Positions 60,601-64,000 of a stretch of 64,000 nt of DNA are shown one piece after another. The position numbers and the translations under genes are program-made. The stretch lies in NCBI GenBank assembly GCA_947579665.1, contig OX388349.1, positions 20,616,459 to 20,680,458 of the forward strand, in the 5' to 3' direction. Under the pieces are notes generated by a model, which saw nothing but the letters and a program-made list of their open reading frames with translations, did no database searches and was not told the DNA's origin. The DNA comes from Sympetrum striolatum (lineage: Eukaryota; Arthropoda; Insecta; Odonata; Libellulidae). Each line of letters begins with the position of its first letter. The stretch's first letter is position 1.

Positions 60601-60759
60601 GCCTTCGTGGCTCTGAGTGGAGATTCGTTGAACTTATGGTTTCCGGGCTGCGAGGAGCAAGGTGATGATGGCGACAATAAAGATGCAGGTTCCGTAATTA
60701 CAACTACGAGAAGTCAAATTACAATTGACTTTAAGGAAACGTACAACCCTGAGGGCTAG
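33681..60759 (+). CDS. Large modular Pro/Arg-rich protein with two DUF4485-like domains (21 coding exons)
   Basis: Coding exons: 33681-33697, 33762-34331, 35318-35428, 37142-37291, 38783-38893, 41680-41793, 41997-42119, 42768-42818, 43856-43903, 43992-44048, 44328-44384, 44479-44607, 46360-46524, 47354-47443, 50031-50153, 53600-53713, 53836-53937, 55604-55711, 58091-58500, 59316-59821, 60400-60759. All have GT-AG borders and joined reading frames; the total of 3,516 nt gives 1,171 residues. Residues 1-735 are rich in Pro, Arg, Ser and Gln, probably disordered. A Lys/Glu helix (about 715-760) follows, then DUF4485-like domains at about 818-900 and 975-1080. No signal peptide or membrane segment is seen, so it is likely intracellular. 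Introns 1-18 are all phase 2. The function is unknown; some DUF4485 proteins are centrosomal or ciliary, which is only a hint. Exon 1 and the true 5' end are the least certain parts. Confidence 0.85.
33762..34331 (+). CDS. Exon 2 (Pro-rich N-terminal block)
   Basis: 570 nt, the longest exon of the N-terminal part. It is rich in Pro, Arg and Glu, with motifs FQIYQDQS and FEIYEDPN (a possible internal repeat), and it ends KRKGGRATQRQ...RRQSNA. The donor is GTGAGT at 34,332; phase 2. Confidence 0.88.
34332..35317. other. Intron 2
   Basis: AT-rich intron containing a non-LTR remnant at 34,450-34,680. The acceptor is TTATAG. Confidence 0.7.
34450..34680 (+). mobile_element. Non-LTR retrotransposon remnant in intron 2
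   Basis: The short frame ends KFSFVNRSIFDWNALPEGV, matching the 'FF-R-(I/V)--WN-LP' signature near the C-terminus of jockey/L2-type RT proteins. It is truncated at both ends. Confidence 0.55.
35318..35428 (+). CDS. Exon 3
   Basis: 111 nt, phase 2 to 2. It encodes a Gln/Arg/Thr/Pro segment (ARAQQRAPMARRE, then TPVDPTPQR). Donor GTAACG. Confidence 0.85.
35429..37141. other. Intron 3
   Basis: AT-rich. Its 3' half (36,395-37,062) is copy 1 of a dispersed repeat whose inverted partner lies downstream of the gene. Confidence 0.75.
36395..37062 (-). repeat. Dispersed repeat of about 670 bp, copy 1
   Basis: Reverse-complement similarity to 62,125-62,825 runs over nearly the whole length. Shared landmarks are ACTTTCTC with a central CTATACTACGTATAG palindrome, a CAGACAGACACACAGACAGA microsatellite, and CATTCTGAC followed by GAGA. 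Inside are two to three degenerate units of about 170 bp (the words CATACAAAAGTTGTAGTA and TTATCTATAACTTTTGTT recur). No protein is encoded. The class is unknown. Confidence 0.8.
37142..37291 (+). CDS. Exon 4
   Basis: 150 nt, phase 2 to 2. It encodes a charged, probably helical segment (FTIEEMYHMQEELRRTRDMD) followed by RPYEEERSPEKQPFPAR. Donor GTAAAC. Confidence 0.88.
37292..38782. other. Intron 4
   Basis: It contains a low-complexity GCGAC-rich segment at 37,450-37,585; otherwise AT-rich and without recognisable features. Confidence 0.7.
37450..37585. repeat. GCGAC-motif-rich segment
   Basis: Words of the form GAGCGAC, AGGCGAC and GGGCGAC recur about nine times. The motif 'GTCTTCCACTGGAAGCGACTACG' (37,465) is echoed by a related one near 37,540 (GTCTCCCACTGCGAGCGACTAC). 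It stands out by composition inside an AT-rich intron. It may be a transposon end or a degenerate satellite. Confidence 0.55.
38783..38893 (+). CDS. Exon 5
   Basis: 111 nt, phase 2 to 2. It encodes RETPRRNEKRLERDMAQEGY and then a PAPPQTSSPARK stretch. The donor GTAATG at 38,894 completes TGG (Trp) with exon 6. Confidence 0.85.
39425..39670. repeat. Dispersed repeat with GGGGCAG ends
   Basis: Left words GGGGACCGGGGCAGATTGG (39,431) and right words GTGGGCCAATCAGCCCCTAC (39,609) enclose an AT-rich core, with GGGGC-type words inverted across it. A related motif, GGGGAAGGTGGGGCAGTATGG, occurs at about 52,476. It may be a MITE-like family with decayed ends. Confidence 0.35.
39740..39984 (+). mobile_element. 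Non-LTR retrotransposon remnant (linker between EN and RT)
   Basis: The frame encodes IRQAKVEANNKYIATSNNTS, then KALWKLIKAET and DVFNDYFTNVIEKL. This is the pattern of the linker before RT in jockey/CR1-type polyproteins ('--Y--SNNKSK--W--IK-E', 'FN-YF'). No RT core follows, so it is a fragment. Confidence 0.6.
41216..41535. mobile_element. 320-bp foldback MITE
   Basis: Long imperfect inverted arms run from GAGGTTTAAATTTTCCAATA at 41,216 to its complement ending TTTTAAACCTC at 41,535. Further paired words include TTCACCGGTATTCGGA with TCCGAATAACGGTGAA, and TTTAAGAACAT with ATGTTCTTAA. Near the centre CATCTTCAGG faces GAAGATGAAAG. No ORF is present. The tips match the palindrome at 2,672-2,737. 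Confidence 0.7.
41680..41793 (+). CDS. Exon 6
   Basis: 114 nt, phase 2 to 2. It encodes a Ser/Arg/Thr-rich segment (RATSSRSETRVCLDIRSGAA, then STPRGTAAQHLPSCSRR). Donor GTAATT. Confidence 0.85.
41997..42119 (+). CDS. Exon 7
   Basis: 123 nt, phase 2 to 2. It starts RNESSPVNTGRPQRKSNTPY and continues RPRPEGRAGKEEEVSGADST. Donor GTAAAC at 42,120. Intron 6 before it is only 203 bp. Confidence 0.85.
42120..42767. other. Intron 7
   Basis: AT-rich, with a 76-codon frame on the + strand that has no family features. Nothing else noted. Confidence 0.6.
42768..42818 (+). CDS. Exon 8
   Basis: 51 nt, phase 2 to 2, encoding about 17 residues (CSWQTISDTMLTSSDVR). The acceptor TTTTTCCAG|GTGCAG|TTGG offers two sites 6 nt apart, both in frame. 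Use of the second would replace E-C-S by D. Donor GTAAGC. Confidence 0.8.
42819..43855. other. Intron 8
   Basis: AT-rich, no recognised features. Confidence 0.6.
43856..43903 (+). CDS. Exon 9 (microexon)
   Basis: 48 nt, phase 2 to 2: SELYEERSFDTLVIKS, with the last codon (Glu) completed by exon 10. Acceptor TTTTTCAG, donor GTAAGT; intron 9 after it is only 88 bp. Confidence 0.85.
43992..44048 (+). CDS. Exon 10 (microexon)
   Basis: 57 nt, phase 2 to 2: GCPTPEVMRGADENESPYS. A competing acceptor two bases on would lead to an in-frame stop, which fixes the start at 43,992. Donor GTAAGT. Confidence 0.85.
44328..44384 (+). CDS. Exon 11 (microexon)
   Basis: 57 nt, phase 2 to 2: MIDREEGQMRGSSRNTRQR. 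The donor is GTTTGT, the weakest in the gene, so this exon is a candidate for regulated inclusion. Intron 11 is 94 bp. Confidence 0.82.
44479..44607 (+). CDS. Exon 12
   Basis: 129 nt, phase 2 to 2. It encodes DFSAGSDNDLVPMPQNLS, then a Met/Ser/Ile-rich stretch and a proline cluster, VGPSPPPPSIP, echoed in exon 15. Donor GTAAGT. Confidence 0.87.
44937..45014. repeat. Hairpin-forming inverted repeat
   Basis: AGGTTGTACGAGAAGAGAAA (44,937) and its complement ending at 45,014 form arms of about 29 bp with few mismatches around a loop of about 20 bp. It abuts the mariner-like remnant and may be part of the same insertion. Confidence 0.7.
45015..45500 (+). mobile_element. Decayed mariner/IS630-like transposase remnant
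   Basis: A + strand frame keeps a PLDFFL core near 45,250, where the usual Trp codon has become TGA. Further on is FRDLSVLRHRIL followed by VTPAMLQNIW, matching the C-terminal 'PLDFFLWG...IA-VTPEMLQNVW' pattern of mariner/Tc3-like transposases. Sequence at 45,010-45,110 resembles 53,985-54,070, next to the second remnant. It is inactive. Confidence 0.5.
46360..46524 (+). CDS. Exon 13
   Basis: 165 nt, phase 2 to 2. It encodes DDSPYNSVEEVGREGANRR, then TQSPRRSPQRMPPQDPGRN and a Gln/Pro tail. The SPRRSP core resembles RS-type phosphosites. The acceptor (CACAAAAG) has a weak pyrimidine tract but is the only one that restores frame. Donor GTGAGC. Confidence 0.82.
46525..47353. other. Intron 13
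   Basis: AT-rich, no recognised features. The acceptor is TTTTTATAG. Confidence 0.6.
47354..47443 (+). CDS. Exon 14
   Basis: 90 nt, phase 2 to 2: AIDAAEWITSAVLHYMDPKK, then FPKKHFEGY. Unlike its neighbours it looks ordered, with an amphipathic helix and aromatic residues. Donor GTAAGT. Confidence 0.85.
47444..50030. other. Intron 14
   Basis: A 2.6-kb intron with a 73-bp near-perfect palindrome (48,491-48,563) and a segment (49,310-49,390) that resembles the start of intron 15. Confidence 0.7.
48491..48563. repeat. Near-perfect 73-bp palindrome
   Basis: Arms of 36 bp (48,491-48,526 and 48,528-48,563) differ at one position and are separated by a single G. In RNA this would be a nearly uninterrupted hairpin. 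No flanking target duplication is evident. It may be a MITE reduced to its arms, a foldback copying error, or a cloning/assembly artefact. Confidence 0.9.
50031..50153 (+). CDS. Exon 15
   Basis: 123 nt, phase 2 to 2. It encodes ELGSNFATREAKVPENCPVC, then SPLHMQGPPMGSPMPPPPSP. The CPVC pair is notable in a Cys-poor region but too isolated for a zinc finger. The proline cluster parallels exon 12. Donor GTAAGT. Confidence 0.87.
50342..50682. mobile_element. hAT-type MITE with exact 8-bp target duplication
   Basis: Terminal inverted repeats CAGGGTTTCCCAAACT (50,342) and its complement (ending 50,682) bound a 341-bp non-coding body. The 8-bp duplication CACTAGTA lies on both sides (50,334-50,341 and 50,683-50,690). 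CAGGG ends with an 8-bp duplication are diagnostic of the hAT superfamily. Inner sequence also pairs (GGAACAC words near each end). It is non-autonomous. Confidence 0.92.
51060..51976 (+). mobile_element. Non-LTR retrotransposon remnant, RT C-terminus and 3' UTR
   Basis: A frame of nearly 200 codons (51,069-51,656) contains GCVSPIMDYCIPIWQSATPSN, SSLPHRRKSLDLKFLHAI and RVPSRPSRNSNLLYVPR, the RT thumb and C-terminal tail of jockey-type elements. It ends in a pyrimidine-rich 3' UTR and an AAATAAAT-type tail at about 51,958-51,976. It is 5' truncated, but this frame is uninterrupted, so insertion is probably not very old. Confidence 0.8.
52835..52908. repeat. Hairpin-forming inverted repeat
   Basis: Arms of 35 bp (52,835-52,869 and 52,874-52,908) match at 32 of 35 positions around a 4-nt loop. 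A longer element may surround it: GGGGAAGGTGGGGCAGTATGG at 52,476 faces CCATACTACCCTAATTGC near 53,154. Confidence 0.8.
53600..53713 (+). CDS. Exon 16
   Basis: 114 nt, phase 2 to 2: DISPIRGGEHGELEGYRQAD, then NYNEQRQMPPTQWISPG. Acceptor ATTACAG, donor GTGAGT; intron 16 is only 122 bp. Confidence 0.86.
53836..53937 (+). CDS. Exon 17
   Basis: 102 nt, phase 2 to 2: a Tyr-rich segment, DYTYEYLSPPGGYISNYYFS, then LARAKPGDKVTLP. Donor GTAAGT. Confidence 0.87.
53938..55603. other. Intron 17
   Basis: It contains the minus-strand mariner-like remnant (53,960-54,550). A short word at 55,085-55,155 (CATCATCAGGTAAAT, then GGTAAGGTGTTTTT) recurs at 58,735-58,790. Confidence 0.7.
53960..54550 (-). mobile_element. 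Internally deleted mariner/IS630-like transposase
   Basis: The minus strand encodes, in one frame (54,527-54,189), an N-terminal helix-turn-helix-like part, VTVIRHHFYCEYRLQHADDA then PTYVTIKKWDRRLRETGSLL. It is followed almost at once by MMPLDFLLYGF, the C-terminal 'PLDFFLWG' motif. The whole catalytic middle is therefore missing. The outer end near 53,970 (GGTGTCCGAGTTAAA) resembles 44,868 (GGGTGTACGGGTTAAA) beside the other remnant and may be the inverted terminus. Confidence 0.6.
55604..55711 (+). CDS. Exon 18 (Lys/Glu helix)
   Basis: 108 nt, phase 2 to 2: RRRVLVTREKAEKKKKEKLK, then LEAEMKRDYMQYKKER. Highly charged, predicted to be a long helix or short coiled coil that continues into exon 19. 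Donor GTAAAG. Confidence 0.88.
56325..56580 (+). repeat. Dispersed direct repeat, copy 1
   Basis: Degenerate similarity to 61,765-62,000 in the same orientation. Paired words include CAACAGCATTGTTATGCTCC / TAACAGCTATGCTTGCTACC, ATGATGTACTC, CTGAATTTGC and GCATATTGA. Non-coding. Confidence 0.6.
57253..57760 (-). mobile_element. Non-LTR retrotransposon remnant, RT C-terminus (copy 2)
   Basis: Same family as 8,280-8,820, opposite strand. The minus-strand frame is open from about 57,750 to the stop at 57,332: RRYLALLRPHLEYACSVWDP, EKCHIRDLEKVQRKAIRF, SVTQMLQEAGWESLEDRRQ and a C-terminus at ECNRLGK. The 3' UTR contains the GAGTCAAGGTGC word and ends in a TAGACA-type tandem tail (57,258-57,278). 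It is 5' truncated but otherwise well kept. Confidence 0.85.
58091..58500 (+). CDS. Exon 19 (first DUF4485-like domain)
   Basis: 410 nt, entering in phase 2 and leaving in phase 1, so the phase-2 series ends here. After a basic start (RDARERKKKED) and an acidic linker, LNTEFMYYAALLKKHSPKV begins the first DUF4485-like domain (about residue 818). Conserved-looking features are the CLATWAKKLFGPE helix and the EKRNRYLMALTIGVM helix. Donor GTAAGT at 58,501. Confidence 0.9.
58501..59315. other. Intron 19
   Basis: It contains the word pair at 58,735-58,790 shared with 55,085, a 14-bp inverted repeat around 58,602-58,646, and two direct copies of a TGACCACC-CGTCCTTCTA motif (about 59,069-59,115 and 59,239-59,280). 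Confidence 0.65.
59316..59821 (+). CDS. Exon 20 (end of first and start of second DUF4485-like domain)
   Basis: 506 nt, phase 1 to 0. It completes domain A (NNLLKIFRKSPRPGRLGDPD). A charged linker follows, then domain B from LLDKEYRFLLYLAKELAIKL (about residue 975) with the AAVWLHALSG helix and, after an insertion of about 25 residues, RGVRNDYIQ at the exon end. Donor GTACGG. Confidence 0.9.
59822..60399. other. Intron 20
   Basis: It contains an imperfect foldback at 60,081-60,217. The acceptor is CATCTTTAG. Confidence 0.7.
60081..60217. repeat. Imperfect foldback in intron 20
   Basis: GAAAACGCCGAGCAGGAGAA (60,082) pairs with its near-complement ending TTTTCGC around 60,217. The inner words CTGGTTATAGATAG and CTATCTATCACCAG also pair. 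The arms are about 45 bp; the loop holds the palindrome GGCAGCTGCC. Confidence 0.65.
60400..60759 (+). CDS. Exon 21 (end of second DUF4485-like domain, C-terminus)
   Basis: 360 nt, phase 0 to the TAG at 60,757. It completes domain B (ALLPYLLESRLDAPFLRGPP, then DNGDGGPL, matching the 'L--PF---PP-G-L' end of the family). The tail is about 90 residues with FAFVALSGDSLNLWFPGCEE and an acidic run. Confidence 0.92.
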   Translation, partial: ALLPYLLESRLDAPFLRGPPDNGDGGPLLNLKRFVPWSTLGHINLSPTSTLADKFLFKQPVPKEGAFAFVALSGDSLNLWFPGCEEQGDDGDNKDAGSVITTTRSQITIDFKETYNPEG

Positions 60760-61090
60760 TGTTGAAGCAGACGATTTTTTCAGCAATTCAGCTACATTTG
60801 TATAATAGTAAACCTTTATACACGTCAAGACAGATCTGAGAGTAAAGGTGATATCACGGCTCTACCCATAATAATTAGACTTCAAGATAAATTGATAAGC
60901 ACTGATTTGACACGCATGGTCGCTAATTAACATAATAATTAACATAACTAATTAATATATTAAGATTTTACTACTTCTCACGATACCTTGAAATTTTTAT
61001 TCGTTAGTTTCTTAAAAAAGTTGAGTAAACAAGAGTAAACGCGTAATCTTATGCAAATATAAATTATTCTGTAATATAAAATCGCAAAGA

Positions 61091-61096
61091 AATAAA
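61091..61096 (+). terminator. Candidate polyadenylation signal
   Basis: AATAAA at 61,091, 332 bp downstream of the stop codon. It is the first canonical hexamer I noticed after the coding end. An AT-rich genome produces such hexamers by chance, so confidence is moderate. Confidence 0.4.
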
Positions 61097-61764
61097 ATTT
61101 TACTGGTAATGGAAATCCTTTTCAAAGACTATTCATTAATATTTCAAATGAAGCAAGGTCTACGTGCAAAAGATCCGTAGACACCAAAATATATTAAACG
61201 CATGCTAAGTAAAAGAGTGTAGAATTGCAAACTTTAATTAAATATTAGATTTTAGAAAATATCCATAGGAATTGAACCTCGTAGGTGAAAGAGAGGGTAT
61301 AATTTTGTTTAAATTGGTAAGATTTTATAAAATTGTCCATTGTTTCAACGATTTATACTTAGGTTGACTTCTCTTGGGCGATTCCATTCCAACTTGATCA
61401 TATACTTAATCCGATAGAGCTTTTATGTATTATATAGACTTTGATTACTTCTACTGTATGGGTAATATTCAGATCCATGATCATTAAATGGATTTTTATT
61501 ATTTAGTGCTAGTTTTCTATTTAGGTGTTTGGACTTTTGTTTGAGTTCTGTATTTGTAGCTAGGTCAAATATTTCTTGTTTTACTAGGCAAGATATGCGT
61601 CCTTTAATTACAAAGTGTCAATGATAAGAGTTTGAAGCATTCTTACGATTAAATTTCTACATGAGGAAAGCAACATCATTCCTCAACATGCATAGTAAAC
61701 TCCTTTCCCTCCCTACTAGCTCATACAGGTGCCTGTAGACGCGTATGTTGGTGGGGGTAAGATT

Positions 61765-62000
61765 ACCTTTAAATTTGGTACATGATGTACTCATAAATAT
61801 AATAATAATATTCATGCAACAAATGAGGTGCAATAAATAAGTGCGTAACAGCTATGCTTGCTACCGCTACGAGTCACCTTGAGAAGGAATTGACGAGGTC
61901 GGAAGTTGCTATAAAAAAACTTGTACCAAGTAATTTACTGAATTTGCATCCTTTTCTGGTTCCAAACGAGGAATATAAGTTGCATATTGAGGCCTAATCA
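61765..62000 (+). repeat. Dispersed direct repeat, copy 2
   Basis: Partner of 56,325-56,580 in the same orientation; see that entry for shared words. It lies between the gene and the inverted repeat. Confidence 0.55.
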
Positions 62001-62124
62001 TCAGCGTTCATTTCAAGTGACATCTTTTTACGCAAAAATTAGGTCGTTTTAGACGAAAATATTTATTGCAATTTTGATATTTTTGTCGTAATTTCGTAAC
62101 TTAGAGGCAAAATTCTCAAAGAAG

Positions 62125-62825
62125 ATTTTTAATTTCTCCCTATACGTAGTATAGAGAAAGTATTGTATTCGCAAAAAAATTCGACCTCCAGAATTCGACG
62201 GAAATAGATGTTTTGGGGCCCATAGAGCACGTTTTCGCTATTTTCCCGAACATGTCTGTCTGTGTGTCTGTGTGTCTGTCTGTGGTTAAAAAGTTTGTGG
62301 GCGCTCTATCTTAAAAAGTAATTATTCGATCATTTTCAAAATTCATATTTAGAATTTTACTAAGAATGCCAAGAGTTGATTAGTTTTTGGTGAATATCGC
62401 TTCAGCGAAAGTTGTGGTTTATCCGGAAAAAAAGTTTGTTATTTAAATATCTCTGTAATAATGCAATATAGGTATATATAATTTCAAACAAAAGTTGTAG
62501 ATAATGTACTTTACTACAACTTTTGTATGAAATAGTTTTTCGTAACACTGATTGTTTAGGAGTTATTCTTCAATAATGGTTAACCGGAAGTTGTTGTTTA
62601 TCCAGAAATGAAAGTTTTTCATACTTATCTCTGTCAGAATGCAATGTAGGTACATACAATTATGTACCAAAGTTGTAGATAATGTTTTTTACTACAAAGC
62701 TTGTATGAAACATTTTCCGGTAACACTCATTCTTTTGGAGTTATTTATATATTACCGGCATAGGCTTATGTTTTCAATAAATACGGAGAAAGTCATGTGT
62801 TGGCCACATCAGATTATTTTATTTC
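62125..62825 (+). repeat. Dispersed repeat of about 700 bp, copy 2 (inverted relative to copy 1)
   Basis: Reverse complement of the repeat at 36,395-37,062 with moderate divergence. It begins TTTCTCCCTATACGTAGTAT, carries the GTCTGTCTGTGTGTCTGT microsatellite, and then degenerate units of about 170 bp containing AAAGTTGTAGATAATGT. It ends near GGCCACATCAGATT. Confidence 0.8.
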
Positions 62826-64000
62826 GGAAACAATTTTATATCTGTAATGTACATGCGGGTTGGCCACTCTTACCGGGCTCCACATTTCAATCAGACAAAA
62901 AAGTGGGCAAACGACCCACCCGGTGCGCTAAGGTAAGCGAGGTACCAACCGGTCCTCTGGCAGAATACTTAACAGAAAGACATTTCCATCATATCGCATA
63001 TCTCGTAGGTAACAAACTTTCCAAAACTGCTATGGAACACTTTTCATTTGAATTGCTGGGAATTAAATTGTGCCTTTTGTATTCTTCGATCGTGCATCGA
63101 GCTACGCTCTCGTTCCTGCGATACTTTTTCGACCAGGTTGTCAGTATGACGGCGGTAATTGATAAAATGGAAAGGGCCGGCACGGAGTCGCAATCTGACT
63201 CCACCTATGGTTTCATCCGATGCTCGCAGTGTTTTTTTCCATCGTACCCTCGGGGTATTCAAGTCAACACTTTTTCCATCTCATATCACGGGGTCACGTC
63301 GCCCACCCCGGCCTCGTAAATTCGCTTCTAAAACAATCGCCCTTCTCGCATTGCCTGTAAATCAAACGATGGAATATTGGTCCGCAGAGAAGGAGTGCTA
63401 AAATACGATCCGATCGCGACAAGCAAAGTTTGAAGCGCGATATTTAATATTATTACTTTGGAGAGCGGATTTCTGCCGCAGATTTTTTCCTCGCTTCCTT
63501 TCCCCACATGATGACGCACGCTCGTATTTATTTGAAGGAACATATGTACTCTATTCAACAGTGGAATATTTATACAGAGTGGAATAGTGTCGAATTTAAT
63601 GAGAACTAAGATGATCCCCCACTTTTGTTATTTGTCATCTAAAACCCTGCTGCAAAAAAATTCGCTCAATATAAAGTAAAAACAATCACAGAGAGACAAG
63701 CAAGACAGATTAGGATAGTAGAGTGGATATTAGTAGAAGATGGGAAACAGCTGACGATTTTTAACATTTTCTCTTTACCATTTTAAAGAATTCCGGGGAT
63801 ACAGGAAAATCAATAAATAGAATAAAGAGAACGGGAGAAAATGTGACGGGAATTAAAGAAAACATAAGTCAAGTAATTAATAAAAATCTCTACTGCAGGA
63901 AAAAACATACGAGAAGAGAGATGTGAAATGATTTTGAAACCTGCATATAGTAAACTGCTGGTGATTCTAAAGGAAATTGGAGTGGATTGGAAAGATAGAA
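62826..64000. other. 3' end of window: GC-richer stretch, no gene
   Basis: Sequence at 62,870-63,420 is richer in G+C. A 226-codon + strand frame (62,639-63,319) runs out of the repeat into it, with overlapping frames on the minus strand. It shows no domain, splice or codon evidence. After 63,430 the sequence is AT- and purine-rich without features. Confidence 0.45.

Noticed and set aside
33681..60759. Homology to aphid bicycle genes
   Set aside because: Only the exon-phase architecture is similar. No signal peptide and no CYC motifs are present, and the C-terminus has DUF4485-like domains, so only analogy is stated.
62639..63319. 226-codon plus-strand frame near the end of the window
   Set aside because: Its first half lies in the dispersed repeat and uses repeat sequence as codons. 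The rest overlaps opposing frames in GC-richer DNA; no family features.

Overview
The window reads as nuclear DNA of an arthropod, probably an insect; the species cannot be named from it. It is AT-rich, has short GT-AG exons spread over long introns, and carries many decayed non-LTR retrotransposons, foldback elements and small DNA transposons. I found no bacterial-style genes, rRNA, tRNA or CRISPR.

Region 1 (1-33,600) has no host gene that I can support. It is AT-rich intergenic DNA broken by several visibly GC-rich, non-coding islands (about 1,440-2,060, 6,880-7,480, 10,540-11,160, 20,690-21,070, 23,500-23,900, 25,440-26,000, 27,070-27,350, 28,440-28,800, 30,880-31,260). These may be regulatory. 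It also holds non-LTR remnants near 6,090, 8,280 and 22,575, a 77-bp palindromic MITE at 10,365, and one complete Ty3/gypsy LTR retrotransposon at 11,662-19,335. The retrotransposon has two LTRs that match by eye, a tRNA-Leu primer site, an intact gag with three zinc knuckles, an intact pol (protease, RT, RNase H, integrase) in the -1 frame, a textbook -1 frameshift signal (GGGAAAC, 7-nt spacer, 8-bp hairpin) and a third ORF for a basic 165-residue protein.

Region 2 (33,681-60,759, + strand) is one host gene that I assembled by hand from splice sites and reading-frame continuity: 21 coding exons, 3,516 coding nt, 1,171 residues. The first two thirds are a Pro/Arg/Ser-rich, probably disordered chain built from 16 short exons, each a multiple of three in length. 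Eighteen consecutive introns are all phase 2, so any of these exons can be skipped without losing frame. The C-terminus has a Lys/Glu helix and two divergent copies of what looks like a DUF4485-type domain. The function is unknown to me. This modular gene is the most interesting object in the window.

The introns of this gene are full of mobile-element debris: non-LTR fragments, a hAT-type MITE with an exact 8-bp target duplication, two mariner/IS630-like transposase remnants, and several near-perfect palindromes. A roughly 670-bp repeat in intron 3 recurs in inverted orientation downstream of the gene.

Region 3 (60,760-64,000) holds a candidate poly(A) signal, a dispersed repeat, the inverted repeat copy and a GC-rich tail without a recognisable gene.
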